From contig DATBRV010000137.1 in the NCBI GenBank assembly GCA_036560145.1, positions 1-59,699 on the forward strand: DNA of 59,699 bases, written 5' to 3'. This stretch comes from DATBRV01 sp036560145. GTDB lineage: Bacteria > Myxococcota_A > UBA9160 > SMWR01. Of this stretch, positions 32,984 through 40,872 are shown one piece after another (position 1 is the stretch's first letter; every line of letters starts with the position of its first letter). The position numbers and the translations under genes were made by a program. The notes beneath the pieces were generated by a model. It was not told where the DNA came from. It ran no database searches and saw only the letters and a list, made by a program, of their open reading frames with translations.

Positions 32984-34366
32984 ATGCGGGCGGACGGGAG
33001 CGTTGCGCCGGGCGCACGCCTCTCCGTCGCCACCAAGACCGTCTACGGGCTCGGGGATCACACCGTGAACCTCGTGCTCTCGGCGGCATCGCTGCTCTAT
33101 CTCGCCTTCCTCACGGAGTTCGGGGGGCTGCGCCCGGCGCTCGCGGGGATCGTGATCCTGATCGCGCACGCGGTGGACGCCGTCACCGGCCCGCTGATGG
33201 GGCGCCTCTCCGATCTGACGCGATCGCGTTTCGGGCGGCGGCGCGGCTACTTCCTGCTCGGCGCCGTGCCCTTCGGAATCTCGTTCGCACTGATGTGGGC
33301 GACGCCGGCGCTGCCTTCCGAGGCCGCGCGCTTCGCCTACTACCTCGCGGTCTACGTGGTGGTGAGCCTCGCCATGACGAGCGTCTCGGTGCCCTATCTG
33401 GCGCTGGTCCCCGAGATGGCGACCAGCTACGACGAACGCAACTCCCTCAACACCTACCGCACGATCGCGGCGGTGCTCGGCACCTTCGCGGCGGTGGGCA
33501 TGAAAGAACTGGCAGACGCGTTCGGGGGCGACGCCGCCGGCTGGCAGCGCTCGGCCTGGCTGATCGGCGCCTGGGTCACACTGCCGTGGTTCGCGGTCTG
33601 GGCGGTGAGCTTCGAGCGCCCGGGGTTCGCCCGGCCGGCGCAGATGGGCTTCGTCGAGGGCGCCCGGCTGCTGCTGCGGCATCGCTCCTACCGCAAGCTG
33701 GTGGGCCTGTATCTCTTCGCCCGCATCGCCGTCGATCTGATCGGCGCGATGTTCCTGCTCTACTTCAGCTACTGGATCGGAAGAGAGGGTGACTTCAGCA
33801 TCACGCTCTCGCTCTTCCTCACGATCGTGGTGTTCGCGCTGCCGGTCTGGCTGCGCGTCGCGCAGGGGTCGGACAAGCGCACGGTGTTCATCCTCGGGAC
33901 GCTCTGGTGGACCCTGATCCAGCTCGTGATCTACTTCGCCGACGCGAGCTGGCCGCGCTGGTCGTTGTTCGCGATCACCGGACTCGCCGCGATCGGCTAC
34001 GCGGTGGCCGACCTGATGCCGTGGTCGATGCTCGGCGAGGTGATCGACGAAGACGAGCTCGCGACCGGGGAGCGGCGCGAGGGCGTCTACGTCGGCTTCT
34101 TCATGTTCCTGCGCAAGCTCGGGGGCGGGATCGGCGTCGCGGGCATCGGCTTCGCCCTCGATCTGTGCGGCTTCGACGGCGCGCTCGCTCGCGATCAGCA
34201 GGCCCCGCTCGCGCTCGAGGCGATCCGGGTCGCGACTTCGCTGGTGCCGGCCTGCTTCCTGATGCTCGCGGTCGCGGTGGCGGCCGGCTACCCGCTCGAC
34301 CGCGCGACCCACGCGCGGATCCTGGAGGCGATCGGGCGCCGCGACGCGGCGGCCGGCGCGCGCTAG
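32984..34366 (+). CDS. MFS transporter, GPH (MelB-like) family
   Basis: 460 residues with 12 predicted membrane helices. The start TKTVYGLGDHTVNLVLSAAS and AVDAVTGPLMGRLSDLTRSRFGRRRGYFL are the signature of the glycoside-pentoside-hexuronide:cation symporter family, including its loop 2-3 motif. Later VPEMATSYDERNSLNTYRT and DEDELATGERREGVYVGFF are also typical. Members in this kind of bacterium often import lipids or other non-sugar compounds. Immediately downstream of the thiolase gene. Its stop TAG shares CTAG with the stop of the convergent hydrolase gene. Confidence 0.88.
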   Translation: MRADGSVAPGARLSVATKTVYGLGDHTVNLVLSAASLLYLAFLTEFGGLRPALAGIVILIAHAVDAVTGPLMGRLSDLTRSRFGRRRGYFLLGAVPFGISFALMWATPALPSEAARFAYYLAVYVVVSLAMTSVSVPYLALVPEMATSYDERNSLNTYRTIAAVLGTFAAVGMKELADAFGGDAAGWQRSAWLIGAWVTLPWFAVWAVSFERPGFARPAQMGFVEGARLLLRHRSYRKLVGLYLFARIAVDLIGAMFLLYFSYWIGREGDFSITLSLFLTIVVFALPVWLRVAQGSDKRTVFILGTLWWTLIQLVIYFADASWPRWSLFAITGLAAIGYAVADLMPWSMLGEVIDEDELATGERREGVYVGFFMFLRKLGGGIGVAGIGFALDLCGFDGALARDQQAPLALEAIRVATSLVPACFLMLAVAVAAGYPLDRATHARILEAIGRRDAAAGAR

Positions 34367-35772
34367 CTGGAGAGGCCGGAGTCGACCAGCGCCGTCAGCA
34401 CCAGCTTGGGCACGCTCGGGTGCAGCCGGAAGCTCATGTGGCTGCCGGAGTACCAGGCGATGCGGGGCTGCTCCCAGTGTCGCCAGAGATCGCGCACCTG
34501 GTCGGCGGGCACCAGCCGATCGGCGACGCCGCCGAAGATCCAACGGCGCTCGCGGGGGATGCACGGCTCGAGCGCGAGCGGGGAGACTACGCGCAGCACG
34601 TCGCGCAGCTCGGCCTCGGCGAGCCCATGGCTCTCGGCGCTGCTCAGATGCAGCGGCGGGAGGTGGCGGTAGTAGATGCGCGCGAAATCGGTGACCGGAA
34701 TCCCGGCGATCGCGCAGGCGAGTCCGTCGTCGAGGGACGCGAGCAGCGCCGTGGTGTAGCCCCCGAGCGAGAAGCCCATCACGCCGATTCCGACGGCCGC
34801 CTGATCCTCCCGCAGCCAGCCGAGCAGGCGGCGCAGATCCCACATCGCCTGCGCCTCGGCGTGTACGGTGTCGATCGGGTCGCCGGAGAGGAAGCCGTCG
34901 CCGCTGCGCCGCCCGGCCTTGCGCAGGCCGTGGAGCGGCAGCGTGGGAACCAGCAGGTTGAGCCCCAGCCGCTTGTGGAAGATCTCGGGCTGGAAGGCGA
35001 GCAGGTCGATCAGCGGCCATCCCATCTGGTAGCCGTGGATGCAGACGAGCCAGGGGCGCGGCGGTCCCGGGTGACGCAGCACCCAGGCGTGCGCGGTCCG
35101 GTTCGCGACCTTGGCGAGCCAGCGCTCCCGCCCGGGCTCGCCGGCATGGGGCTGGTAGCCGCTCTCGAACCTCAGGTGCTCGTAGTCGATGCCGCGCGTG
35201 CGGGCGCGCGAGAAGAGCGGCGCCTCCAGGGAGGGCGGCGTCACGTGATAGCTGGCGGGCTTCTCGAGCCAGCCCTCGGCCTCGAAGCGGGCGCGCGCCT
35301 CGGTCAGCTCTCGGGGGATGCGCACGTGATCGTCGACGCGCGGGAGCTTCGCGCCCAGGAACATGGTGGCGAGCAGCGCCTCGTCGATCGCAACCTCGGC
35401 CCCCAGGCGGACCGAGAACACCGCCTTGGGCACGCCTTCGATCTCGGGCTCGAGCCGCAGGCTGTGCACGCCGGCCGCGACGAAGCCCGCGGCCGACGCC
35501 GCGATCAGCAGCAGCGCGGCCCCCGGCCCCACCACGACGAAGGCCGGCAACGCGAAGACGACGCCGAGCACGCCGCCCAGCGCGGCGAACTGCGAGATGC
35601 GGCGATCGCCCGGCATCAGCAGCATGGCGACGCCCGAGGCGAGCAGCAGACAGCCGGGAAGCACGGAGAACACGAACCCGGGAAGGCCGTGCTCGGGCGC
35701 GCGCCAGAGCCAGAAGAGGCCGGCGAGGAGCGGGATCCAGGCCTCGCGGGGCCAGCGACTGTCGTAGGACAC
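34363..35772 (-). CDS. Membrane-anchored alpha/beta hydrolase
   Basis: 469 residues. Three to four hydrophobic helices fill about residues 8-95 (WIPLLAGLFWLW, GCLLLASGVAMLLM, ALPAFVVVGPGAALLLIAAS), followed by an alpha/beta-hydrolase domain with WLVCIHGYQMGWPL (oxyanion loop), the nucleophile elbow GVMGFSLGGYTTALLAS, an acid in GGVADRLVPADQ and the histidine in YSGSHMSFR. It should be an esterase, lipase or peptidase facing the cytoplasm or periplasm. GTG 35772 has GGAG nine bases upstream; no other start gives the membrane region. Stop shared with the MFS gene by CTAG. Confidence 0.82.
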   Translation of the reverse strand: MSYDSRWPREAWIPLLAGLFWLWRAPEHGLPGFVFSVLPGCLLLASGVAMLLMPGDRRISQFAALGGVLGVVFALPAFVVVGPGAALLLIAASAAGFVAAGVHSLRLEPEIEGVPKAVFSVRLGAEVAIDEALLATMFLGAKLPRVDDHVRIPRELTEARARFEAEGWLEKPASYHVTPPSLEAPLFSRARTRGIDYEHLRFESGYQPHAGEPGRERWLAKVANRTAHAWVLRHPGPPRPWLVCIHGYQMGWPLIDLLAFQPEIFHKRLGLNLLVPTLPLHGLRKAGRRSGDGFLSGDPIDTVHAEAQAMWDLRRLLGWLREDQAAVGIGVMGFSLGGYTTALLASLDDGLACAIAGIPVTDFARIYYRHLPPLHLSSAESHGLAEAELRDVLRVVSPLALEPCIPRERRWIFGGVADRLVPADQVRDLWRHWEQPRIAWYSGSHMSFRLHPSVPKLVLTALVDSGLSS

Positions 35773-35865
35773 TCGGCGCTCCGTCGGTTCGCCGGACCGG
35801 GCCGCGCCGGCGAATCGAGAGGCACGACGATACCGAGGAAGCGCCGGCCTGCCACCGGGCGGTGA

Positions 35866-35871
35866 TAGAAT
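35866..35871 (+). promoter_or_regulatory. Probable -10 element of plsB (leaderless)
   Basis: TAGAAT, then CGGCGC, then ATG 35878. The six-base gap and the lack of a ribosome-binding site predict a leaderless mRNA. Confidence 0.5.
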
Positions 35872-35877
35872 CGGCGC

Positions 35878-38271
35878 ATGGAGCAGGCCAGCGAGACGCC
35901 GCCCCCGCTGCGCATCGAGCCCGGGTGGCCGCATGTCGACGGCTGCCGTCCCGTGTTCCTGCTCGACGCCTCCAGCGCGCTCGAAGAGCGCCTGCTGCGC
36001 GCCTGGATCGAGCGAAGACGCCCGCCCGACCTGGCGGTCAGCGAGTACGACGTGGTCCGCCTCCCGCCGTCGAGGCGTCCGCGCAAGCTGCGCTCGCTGC
36101 ACGCGCTCGAGGCCTGCCTCGCATCGGGCGGCGCGGCGCTGCTGGCGCCGCTGCGCGTGGCCTGGCTGCCCAAGAAGCGCGACGGACTGCGCAGCGTGCT
36201 GCCGCGCGATCTGATCCTGCTGCGCGACCCGCGCGATCCCGGGGCCCTGCACCAGCGGCTGATCCTGCGGCGGGAGCCCGATCGCTGCCGGATCGTCGCC
36301 GGCGAGCCGGCCACCGTCTCCGAGCTGCGCGAGCGCTGGCAGCGCGCCGGCGGCGCCGATCTCTCCCAGACCACGAGCCTCGCGGAGTTCGTCGCGCGCC
36401 AGGCGGTGCTCGCGCTCGAGCGCGCCGAGCGCATGCTGCGCGGCGCTCGCTACAAGGTGCCGCGCCTGGTCCACGAGGACATCCTGGGGCGCCCGTCCTT
36501 CCGAGGCGGCCTGCATCGCCTGGCGGGCTCGCTCGGGCGCACGCACGCGAGCGTGACGCGCGAGGCCTCGCGGGACCTGCGCGAGATCGCCGCCACCCAC
36601 AGCCCGCTGGTGATCGACCTGGTCGCCTGGCTGATCCGTCTGCTCTACACGCAGGGCTACGGGCGGCAGCTCTACTACGACCGCGACCAGCTCAAGGACG
36701 TGAAGGCGCTCGCGCAGCAGAACCCGGTGGTGTTCCTGCCTTCGCACAAGTCGAACCTCGACCATCTCGTGCTCCAGTACGCGCTGCACGAGAACGGCCA
36801 CGCTCCCAACCACACCGCCGGCGGCATCAACATGAACTTCTTCCCGGTGGGGCCGCTGGTGCGGCGCAGCGGGACCTTCTTCATCCGGCGCAGCTTCCGC
36901 GACGACGAGATCTACAAGTTCGTGCTGCACCACTACATCGACTACCTGATCGAGAAGCGCTTCTCGCTCGAGTGGTACATCGAGGGCGGCCGCTCGCGGG
37001 CCGGCAAGCTGCTGCCGCCGCGCTTCGGGCTGCTCGCCTACGTGGTCGACTCCTACCGGAGGGCCAAGAGCGACGACGTCTTCCTGATCCCGGTCTCGAT
37101 CGCCTACGACCAGATCTCCGACGTGGGCGACTACGCCGCCGAGCAGCGGGGCGGCGCGAAGGCGCGCGAGAGCTTCGGCTGGTTCCTCGGCGTGGTGCGC
37201 AGGCTGCGCCGCCGCTACGGGAACATCCACATCCGATTCGGCGAGCCGCTCTCGCTGGCCAAGACCCTCGGCCGTCCGGTCCCGGACGCGGCGCCCAGCG
37301 CCGACGAGAAGAACCTCGGACTCCAGAAGCTCGCCTTCGAGGTCGCGGTGCGCATCAACCGGGTGACGCCGATCACGTCGGTCTCGCTGGTGACGCTGGC
37401 GCTGCTCGGCACCGGCGACCGCGCGCTCACGGTCGGCGAGGTGCGTGTCGCGCTCGCCAACGTGCTGCACTTCACGCGCCGCCGCAATCTGCCGACCGTC
37501 GGCGAGCTCGATCTCGACGGCGACGAGGGCGTGCGCCGCGCGCTGGAGGCGCTCGAGCGAAACGGCGTGGTGTCGTGCTTCAAGGGCGGCGCCGAGCCGG
37601 TCTACCAGATCGGACCGGACCAGCAGCTTCAGGCGGCCTACTACCGCAACACCGTGATCCACTTCTTCGTGAACCCGGCGATCGCGGAGCTCGCGCTGCT
37701 GCGGGCGGCGGAGCCGGACGTGGTGGACCCCACCGAGCAGTTCTGGGACGAGGCGATGCGCCTGCGCGACCTGTTCAAGTTCGAGTTCTTCTTCGCGGAG
37801 AAGGAGATCTTCCGGGGCGAGGTGCAGCGCGAGGTGGCGATGAGCGACGTCGACTGGGAGCGCAAGCTGGGCGCCGGCGGCGAGGCGATCCTCCAGCTGC
37901 TGCGCCGCTTCAAGCCCTTCAGCGCGCATCGCGTGCTGCGGCCCTTCGTCGAGGCCTATCAGATCGTGGGCGACCATCTCGAGCGCCGCGATCCCGGGCT
38001 CGCCTTCGAGGAAGCCGCCTTCACGGCCGAGTGCCTGGGGCTCGGCCGCCAGTATCATCTCCAGCGGCGCGTGCACAGCGCCGCATCCGTCTCCCAGGTG
38101 CTGATCCAGACGGCGATCCGGCTCGCGCGCAATCGGGCCCTGCTCGATCCAGGCCCGCCCGATCTCGCCGAGCGGCGCCGCGCCTTCGCCGAGGAGATCC
38201 GCTCCGCCGTGCGCCGCGTCGGGGCGATCGATGCGCTGGCCGCCAGCCGTCGCGCGGGGCTGATCGATTGA
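35878..38271 (+). CDS. plsB: Glycerol-3-phosphate 1-O-acyltransferase
   Basis: 797 residues, the PlsB size class. Acylates glycerol 3-phosphate at the inner membrane, the first step of phospholipid synthesis. The acyltransferase blocks are in order: LPSHKSNLDHLVL (catalytic H290, D295), GGINMNFFPVG, FFIRRSFRDD, WYIEGGRSRAGKLLPPRFG, and VFLIPVSIAYDQ. An N-terminal 200-residue region and C-terminal 300-residue helical region match the long form. A TAGAAT hexamer six bases upstream implies no leader. The VOC gene starts at TTG 38268, overlapping the stop. Its product feeds the same pathway as the operon at 24.7-28.9 kb. Confidence 0.95.
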   Translation: MEQASETPPPLRIEPGWPHVDGCRPVFLLDASSALEERLLRAWIERRRPPDLAVSEYDVVRLPPSRRPRKLRSLHALEACLASGGAALLAPLRVAWLPKKRDGLRSVLPRDLILLRDPRDPGALHQRLILRREPDRCRIVAGEPATVSELRERWQRAGGADLSQTTSLAEFVARQAVLALERAERMLRGARYKVPRLVHEDILGRPSFRGGLHRLAGSLGRTHASVTREASRDLREIAATHSPLVIDLVAWLIRLLYTQGYGRQLYYDRDQLKDVKALAQQNPVVFLPSHKSNLDHLVLQYALHENGHAPNHTAGGINMNFFPVGPLVRRSGTFFIRRSFRDDEIYKFVLHHYIDYLIEKRFSLEWYIEGGRSRAGKLLPPRFGLLAYVVDSYRRAKSDDVFLIPVSIAYDQISDVGDYAAEQRGGAKARESFGWFLGVVRRLRRRYGNIHIRFGEPLSLAKTLGRPVPDAAPSADEKNLGLQKLAFEVAVRINRVTPITSVSLVTLALLGTGDRALTVGEVRVALANVLHFTRRRNLPTVGELDLDGDEGVRRALEALERNGVVSCFKGGAEPVYQIGPDQQLQAAYYRNTVIHFFVNPAIAELALLRAAEPDVVDPTEQFWDEAMRLRDLFKFEFFFAEKEIFRGEVQREVAMSDVDWERKLGAGGEAILQLLRRFKPFSAHRVLRPFVEAYQIVGDHLERRDPGLAFEEAAFTAECLGLGRQYHLQRRVHSAASVSQVLIQTAIRLARNRALLDPGPPDLAERRRAFAEEIRSAVRRVGAIDALAASRRAGLID

Positions 38272-39008
38272 GCGACGCGCCGCGCCTCGATCACGTCGCG
38301 ATCGGCGTCGCGCGCGCGCAGGACGCGCTGCCCTGGCTGGTGGGCGAGCTCGGCGGCGCCGCCTTCGCCGCGGGGCCCGGCCCGGGCTTCCGCTTCTGGC
38401 AGTTCTCCTTCGCGCGCGGCGGCCTGATCGAGCTGCTCGAGCCCGACGGCCCGCCGGGAGGATTCCTGCACCGCTTCCTCGCGGCGCGCGGCCCGGGCAT
38501 CCACCACGTCACCTTCAAGGTCCCCGATCTGCGCGCCGCCGCCGCTCGCGCCGCCCGGCTCGGCTACCAGGTGGTCGGCATGAACGAGCTGCACCCGGCC
38601 TGGAAGGAGGCGTTCCTGCATCCGAAGCAGGCGCAGGGCGTGGTGGTGCAGCTCGCGGAGTCGCACCCCGAGCTCGAGCCCGAGGAATGGAGTCAGCCTG
38701 CGTTCCCGCCGCTACCCGAGCCGGCGCGCGAGCGCGCGGACGTGCTCGGCGTGCGTCTTCGTGCGACCAGCGAGACGCAGGCGCGGCGCCAGTGGCAGGA
38801 GCTGCTGGGCGCGGAGGCCAGCGCCGGGGAACGCGGGCTGGTGTTCCGCTGGACGGATTCGCCGCTCGTCATCACGGCCCTGATCGACGCGAGCGCGGCC
38901 CCGGGCCCGCTCGGCATCGAGATCGCGACGCCCCGCGCGCTCCGCTTCCCGGAGCCGCACGAGCACGCTCTCGGCGCGCGCTGGCTGAAGACGGCGGGCG
39001 CCGGCTAG
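38268..39008 (+). CDS. Two-domain VOC (glyoxalase-fold) protein
   Basis: 246 residues. The first half is a VOC module: LDHVAIGVARAQDALPWLV, FWQFSFARGGLIELLEP, IHHVTFKVPDLRAAAARA, the arrangement of glyoxalase I and methylmalonyl-CoA epimerase with metal ligands in DHVAIG, IELLE and IHHVTF. The second half (about 155-246) is a weaker second copy. TTG 38268 overlaps the TGA of plsB (TTGA), so translation is coupled. An acyl-CoA epimerase or dioxygenase role would fit the lipid neighbours but is unproven. Confidence 0.8.
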   Translation: MSDAPRLDHVAIGVARAQDALPWLVGELGGAAFAAGPGPGFRFWQFSFARGGLIELLEPDGPPGGFLHRFLAARGPGIHHVTFKVPDLRAAAARAARLGYQVVGMNELHPAWKEAFLHPKQAQGVVVQLAESHPELEPEEWSQPAFPPLPEPARERADVLGVRLRATSETQARRQWQELLGAEASAGERGLVFRWTDSPLVITALIDASAAPGPLGIEIATPRALRFPEPHEHALGARWLKTAGAG

Positions 39009-39694
39009 CGCGCGGTCGCTTCGTCCACCCGCGCCATCCAGCTCACCACGCTGGGCTCCTTCTCGACCGCCACCGCTCCTTCCGCGGAGCCGCGGATGCA
39101 GAAGAGCTGCGCATACACCGAGATGTCGGCGAGCGTGAGCGCGTCGCCCACCAGGAATTCGCGTCCATTCAGGATCGTCGCCACCGCGCTCACGTGGCGC
39201 TCGAGATCGGCGAGCACCGCCGCGATCGGCTTGCGCCCGATCCCCTGCTGGCGGAGCTGCGCGCTGAAGATGCGCGGCAGCAGGCGAGGCGCGAGCGCGC
39301 GCAGGGGCGCCGCGTCGTGCGCCGCGAGCACCGGCAGCCAGCGCTTGGCGTTCTCGCGGGTGCCGAAGCGAAGGCGCAGCTCGTAGAAGTAGAGGCTCTC
39401 GTCGGCCCAGTCCTCGAGCACGTGGCAGAGCGCGCGCTGCGCGGGGTCCTTCGGCAGCAGCGGCGGCGTGGGGAAGCGCTCCTCCAGGTAGAGGGCGATC
39501 TCGCTCGAGTCCGCCACGAAGCGGCCGTCGTGCTCCAGGCACGGGAGCTTGCCGACCGGATTCAGGCGCCGCAGCTGCGTGAGCGCTTGCCAGAGCGAGA
39601 CCTCATGCACCTCGTACGGCTGCTTCTTCCAGTGCAGCACGCGGCGGATCTTGTCGCAGAACGGAGAGACCTCGAACTGGTAGAGGGTGATCAT
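39005..39694 (-). CDS. Glutathione S-transferase family protein
   Basis: 229 residues. N-terminal thioredoxin-like domain starts ITLYQFEVSPFCDKIRRVL, with the catalytic serine or cysteine in SPFC, NPVGKLPCLEHDG (cis-proline) and ADSSEIALYLEE; the C-terminal all-helical domain ends with GDALTLADISVYAQL (N-capping box and Asp). GSTs conjugate glutathione or act as peroxidases; the partner here could be the distant ggt product. CGAAGGAG precedes ATG 39694. Shares CTAG with the convergent VOC gene. Confidence 0.88.
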   Translation of the reverse strand: MITLYQFEVSPFCDKIRRVLHWKKQPYEVHEVSLWQALTQLRRLNPVGKLPCLEHDGRFVADSSEIALYLEERFPTPPLLPKDPAQRALCHVLEDWADESLYFYELRLRFGTRENAKRWLPVLAAHDAAPLRALAPRLLPRIFSAQLRQQGIGRKPIAAVLADLERHVSAVATILNGREFLVGDALTLADISVYAQLFCIRGSAEGAVAVEKEPSVVSWMARVDEATAR

Positions 39695-39732
39695 GGGCTC
39701 CTTCGGGGCCCGGCGCGGCCCGGGCGGCCGGG

Positions 39733-39738
39733 ATGCTA
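39733..39738 (-). promoter_or_regulatory. Probable -10 element of the GST gene
   Basis: TAGCAT in GTGTAGCATCCCGG, 38 bases before ATG 39694. Confidence 0.4.
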
Positions 39739-39791
39739 CACGAGCCGCGCCGAACGTGGCGCCAGGCCTCCAGCGGGCCGCCGGGAAGTGG

Positions 39792-39797
39792 TAGGAT
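39792..39797 (+). promoter_or_regulatory. Probable -10 element of the oxygenase-like gene
   Basis: TAGGAT in GTGGTAGGATGGCCCGCC, 28 bases before ATG 39826. Confidence 0.45.
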
Positions 39798-39825
39798 GGC
39801 CCGCCTCGAGCCCCGGAGCCGCGCC

Positions 39826-40860
39826 ATGGAACGCATCGACTTCCAGCTCTTCGACCCGCTGCTCGGCGGCGCCCAGGCCGACGCCATGCTGCGGCTGTGC
39901 GAGCGCTACGGGCGCTACGGCACCTACGCGGAGGAGGCGATCGAGGAAGATTTCGCCGAGGGGCTCGCCCAGCGCCACGACGCGGCTCTCAACTTCGTGC
40001 GCACGGGCGGCCGCTTCGGGCGCAAGGAGTCGGTCGCGAAGCTCGCCGCGCGCACCAACTACTTCCGCGAGACCTACGCCTACGACGAGCCTCTCGTGCC
40101 GGGGATCGAGCCCTTCCTGCACCACGAGGGCTTCATCGAGGCGGCCCGCCGCGTGCACGGGCGCGCGGTGGTGCGCCCGAACATCGTCTACGCGAACCTG
40201 CTGGTGCCCGGGCAGGAGCTCGCCATACACACCGACGTGCCAGAATTCCGCGGCGTGAACCGCAAGCGCGACCCGCAGTGGCTGATCGTGGCGATGCACC
40301 ACTCCCGCCTCTTCGAGCGCTGGCGCATGCCGATCGCGACCGGCGTCGCCTGGTTCGGGAATCCGGAGGGAGGCGAGTTCGTCTTCTACCCCGAAGGGCC
40401 CTGGGGCCCCCCGGTGGCGCTCGCCGCCCGCCACGACACCGCGATCCTGCTCGACACCGACACCGTCTTCCACGGCGTCGACCGGGTCGCCGAGGCGCGC
40501 GTCCCGATGCCGGACCTGAAGCCGGGGATGCGCCTCAGCTGGGAAGGCGAAGACCGCTGGAGCCTCAGCAGCGGCGACGAGGTGCTGGCGCGCTACGCCT
40601 TCCGGGACCTGCGCTTCTCGATCTCCTGGAAGGCCTACTGCTACGCGGACGAGGCCGAAGAACGCCTCGTGCGCGAGCACCGGGACGACCTCTCACGCGC
40701 GCAGGTGATCGAGACGCTGGTCGCGGATCTGCGCCGGCGCGGCCGCATCCAGGGCGAGGTGCCGAAGGCCCAGGATCTCGCGCTCATGATCATCGGCGAG
40801 TACATCCAGTATCCGCCGCCGGCCCCCGACACGCAGACCGGCGCCCGCGCGACCGGATAG
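39826..40860 (+). CDS. 2OG-Fe(II) oxygenase-like protein of unknown function
   Basis: 344 residues, soluble. H135-x-D137 in LAIHTDVPEFRG and H216 in TVFHGVDRVAE (with R220 behind it) give the His-x-Asp...His iron site of the 2-oxoglutarate dioxygenase fold, and WFGNPEGGEFVFYPEG between them resembles its beta strands. I did not recognise a specific family. CGGAG lies before ATG 39826. The M1 aminopeptidase gene starts 12 bases after its stop. A hydroxylase acting on a lipid, peptide or amino acid is possible; without a search this rests on the iron motif alone. Confidence 0.6.
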   Translation: MERIDFQLFDPLLGGAQADAMLRLCERYGRYGTYAEEAIEEDFAEGLAQRHDAALNFVRTGGRFGRKESVAKLAARTNYFRETYAYDEPLVPGIEPFLHHEGFIEAARRVHGRAVVRPNIVYANLLVPGQELAIHTDVPEFRGVNRKRDPQWLIVAMHHSRLFERWRMPIATGVAWFGNPEGGEFVFYPEGPWGPPVALAARHDTAILLDTDTVFHGVDRVAEARVPMPDLKPGMRLSWEGEDRWSLSSGDEVLARYAFRDLRFSISWKAYCYADEAEERLVREHRDDLSRAQVIETLVADLRRRGRIQGEVPKAQDLALMIIGEYIQYPPPAPDTQTGARATG

Positions 40861-40872
40861 GCAGCGCTGGCA

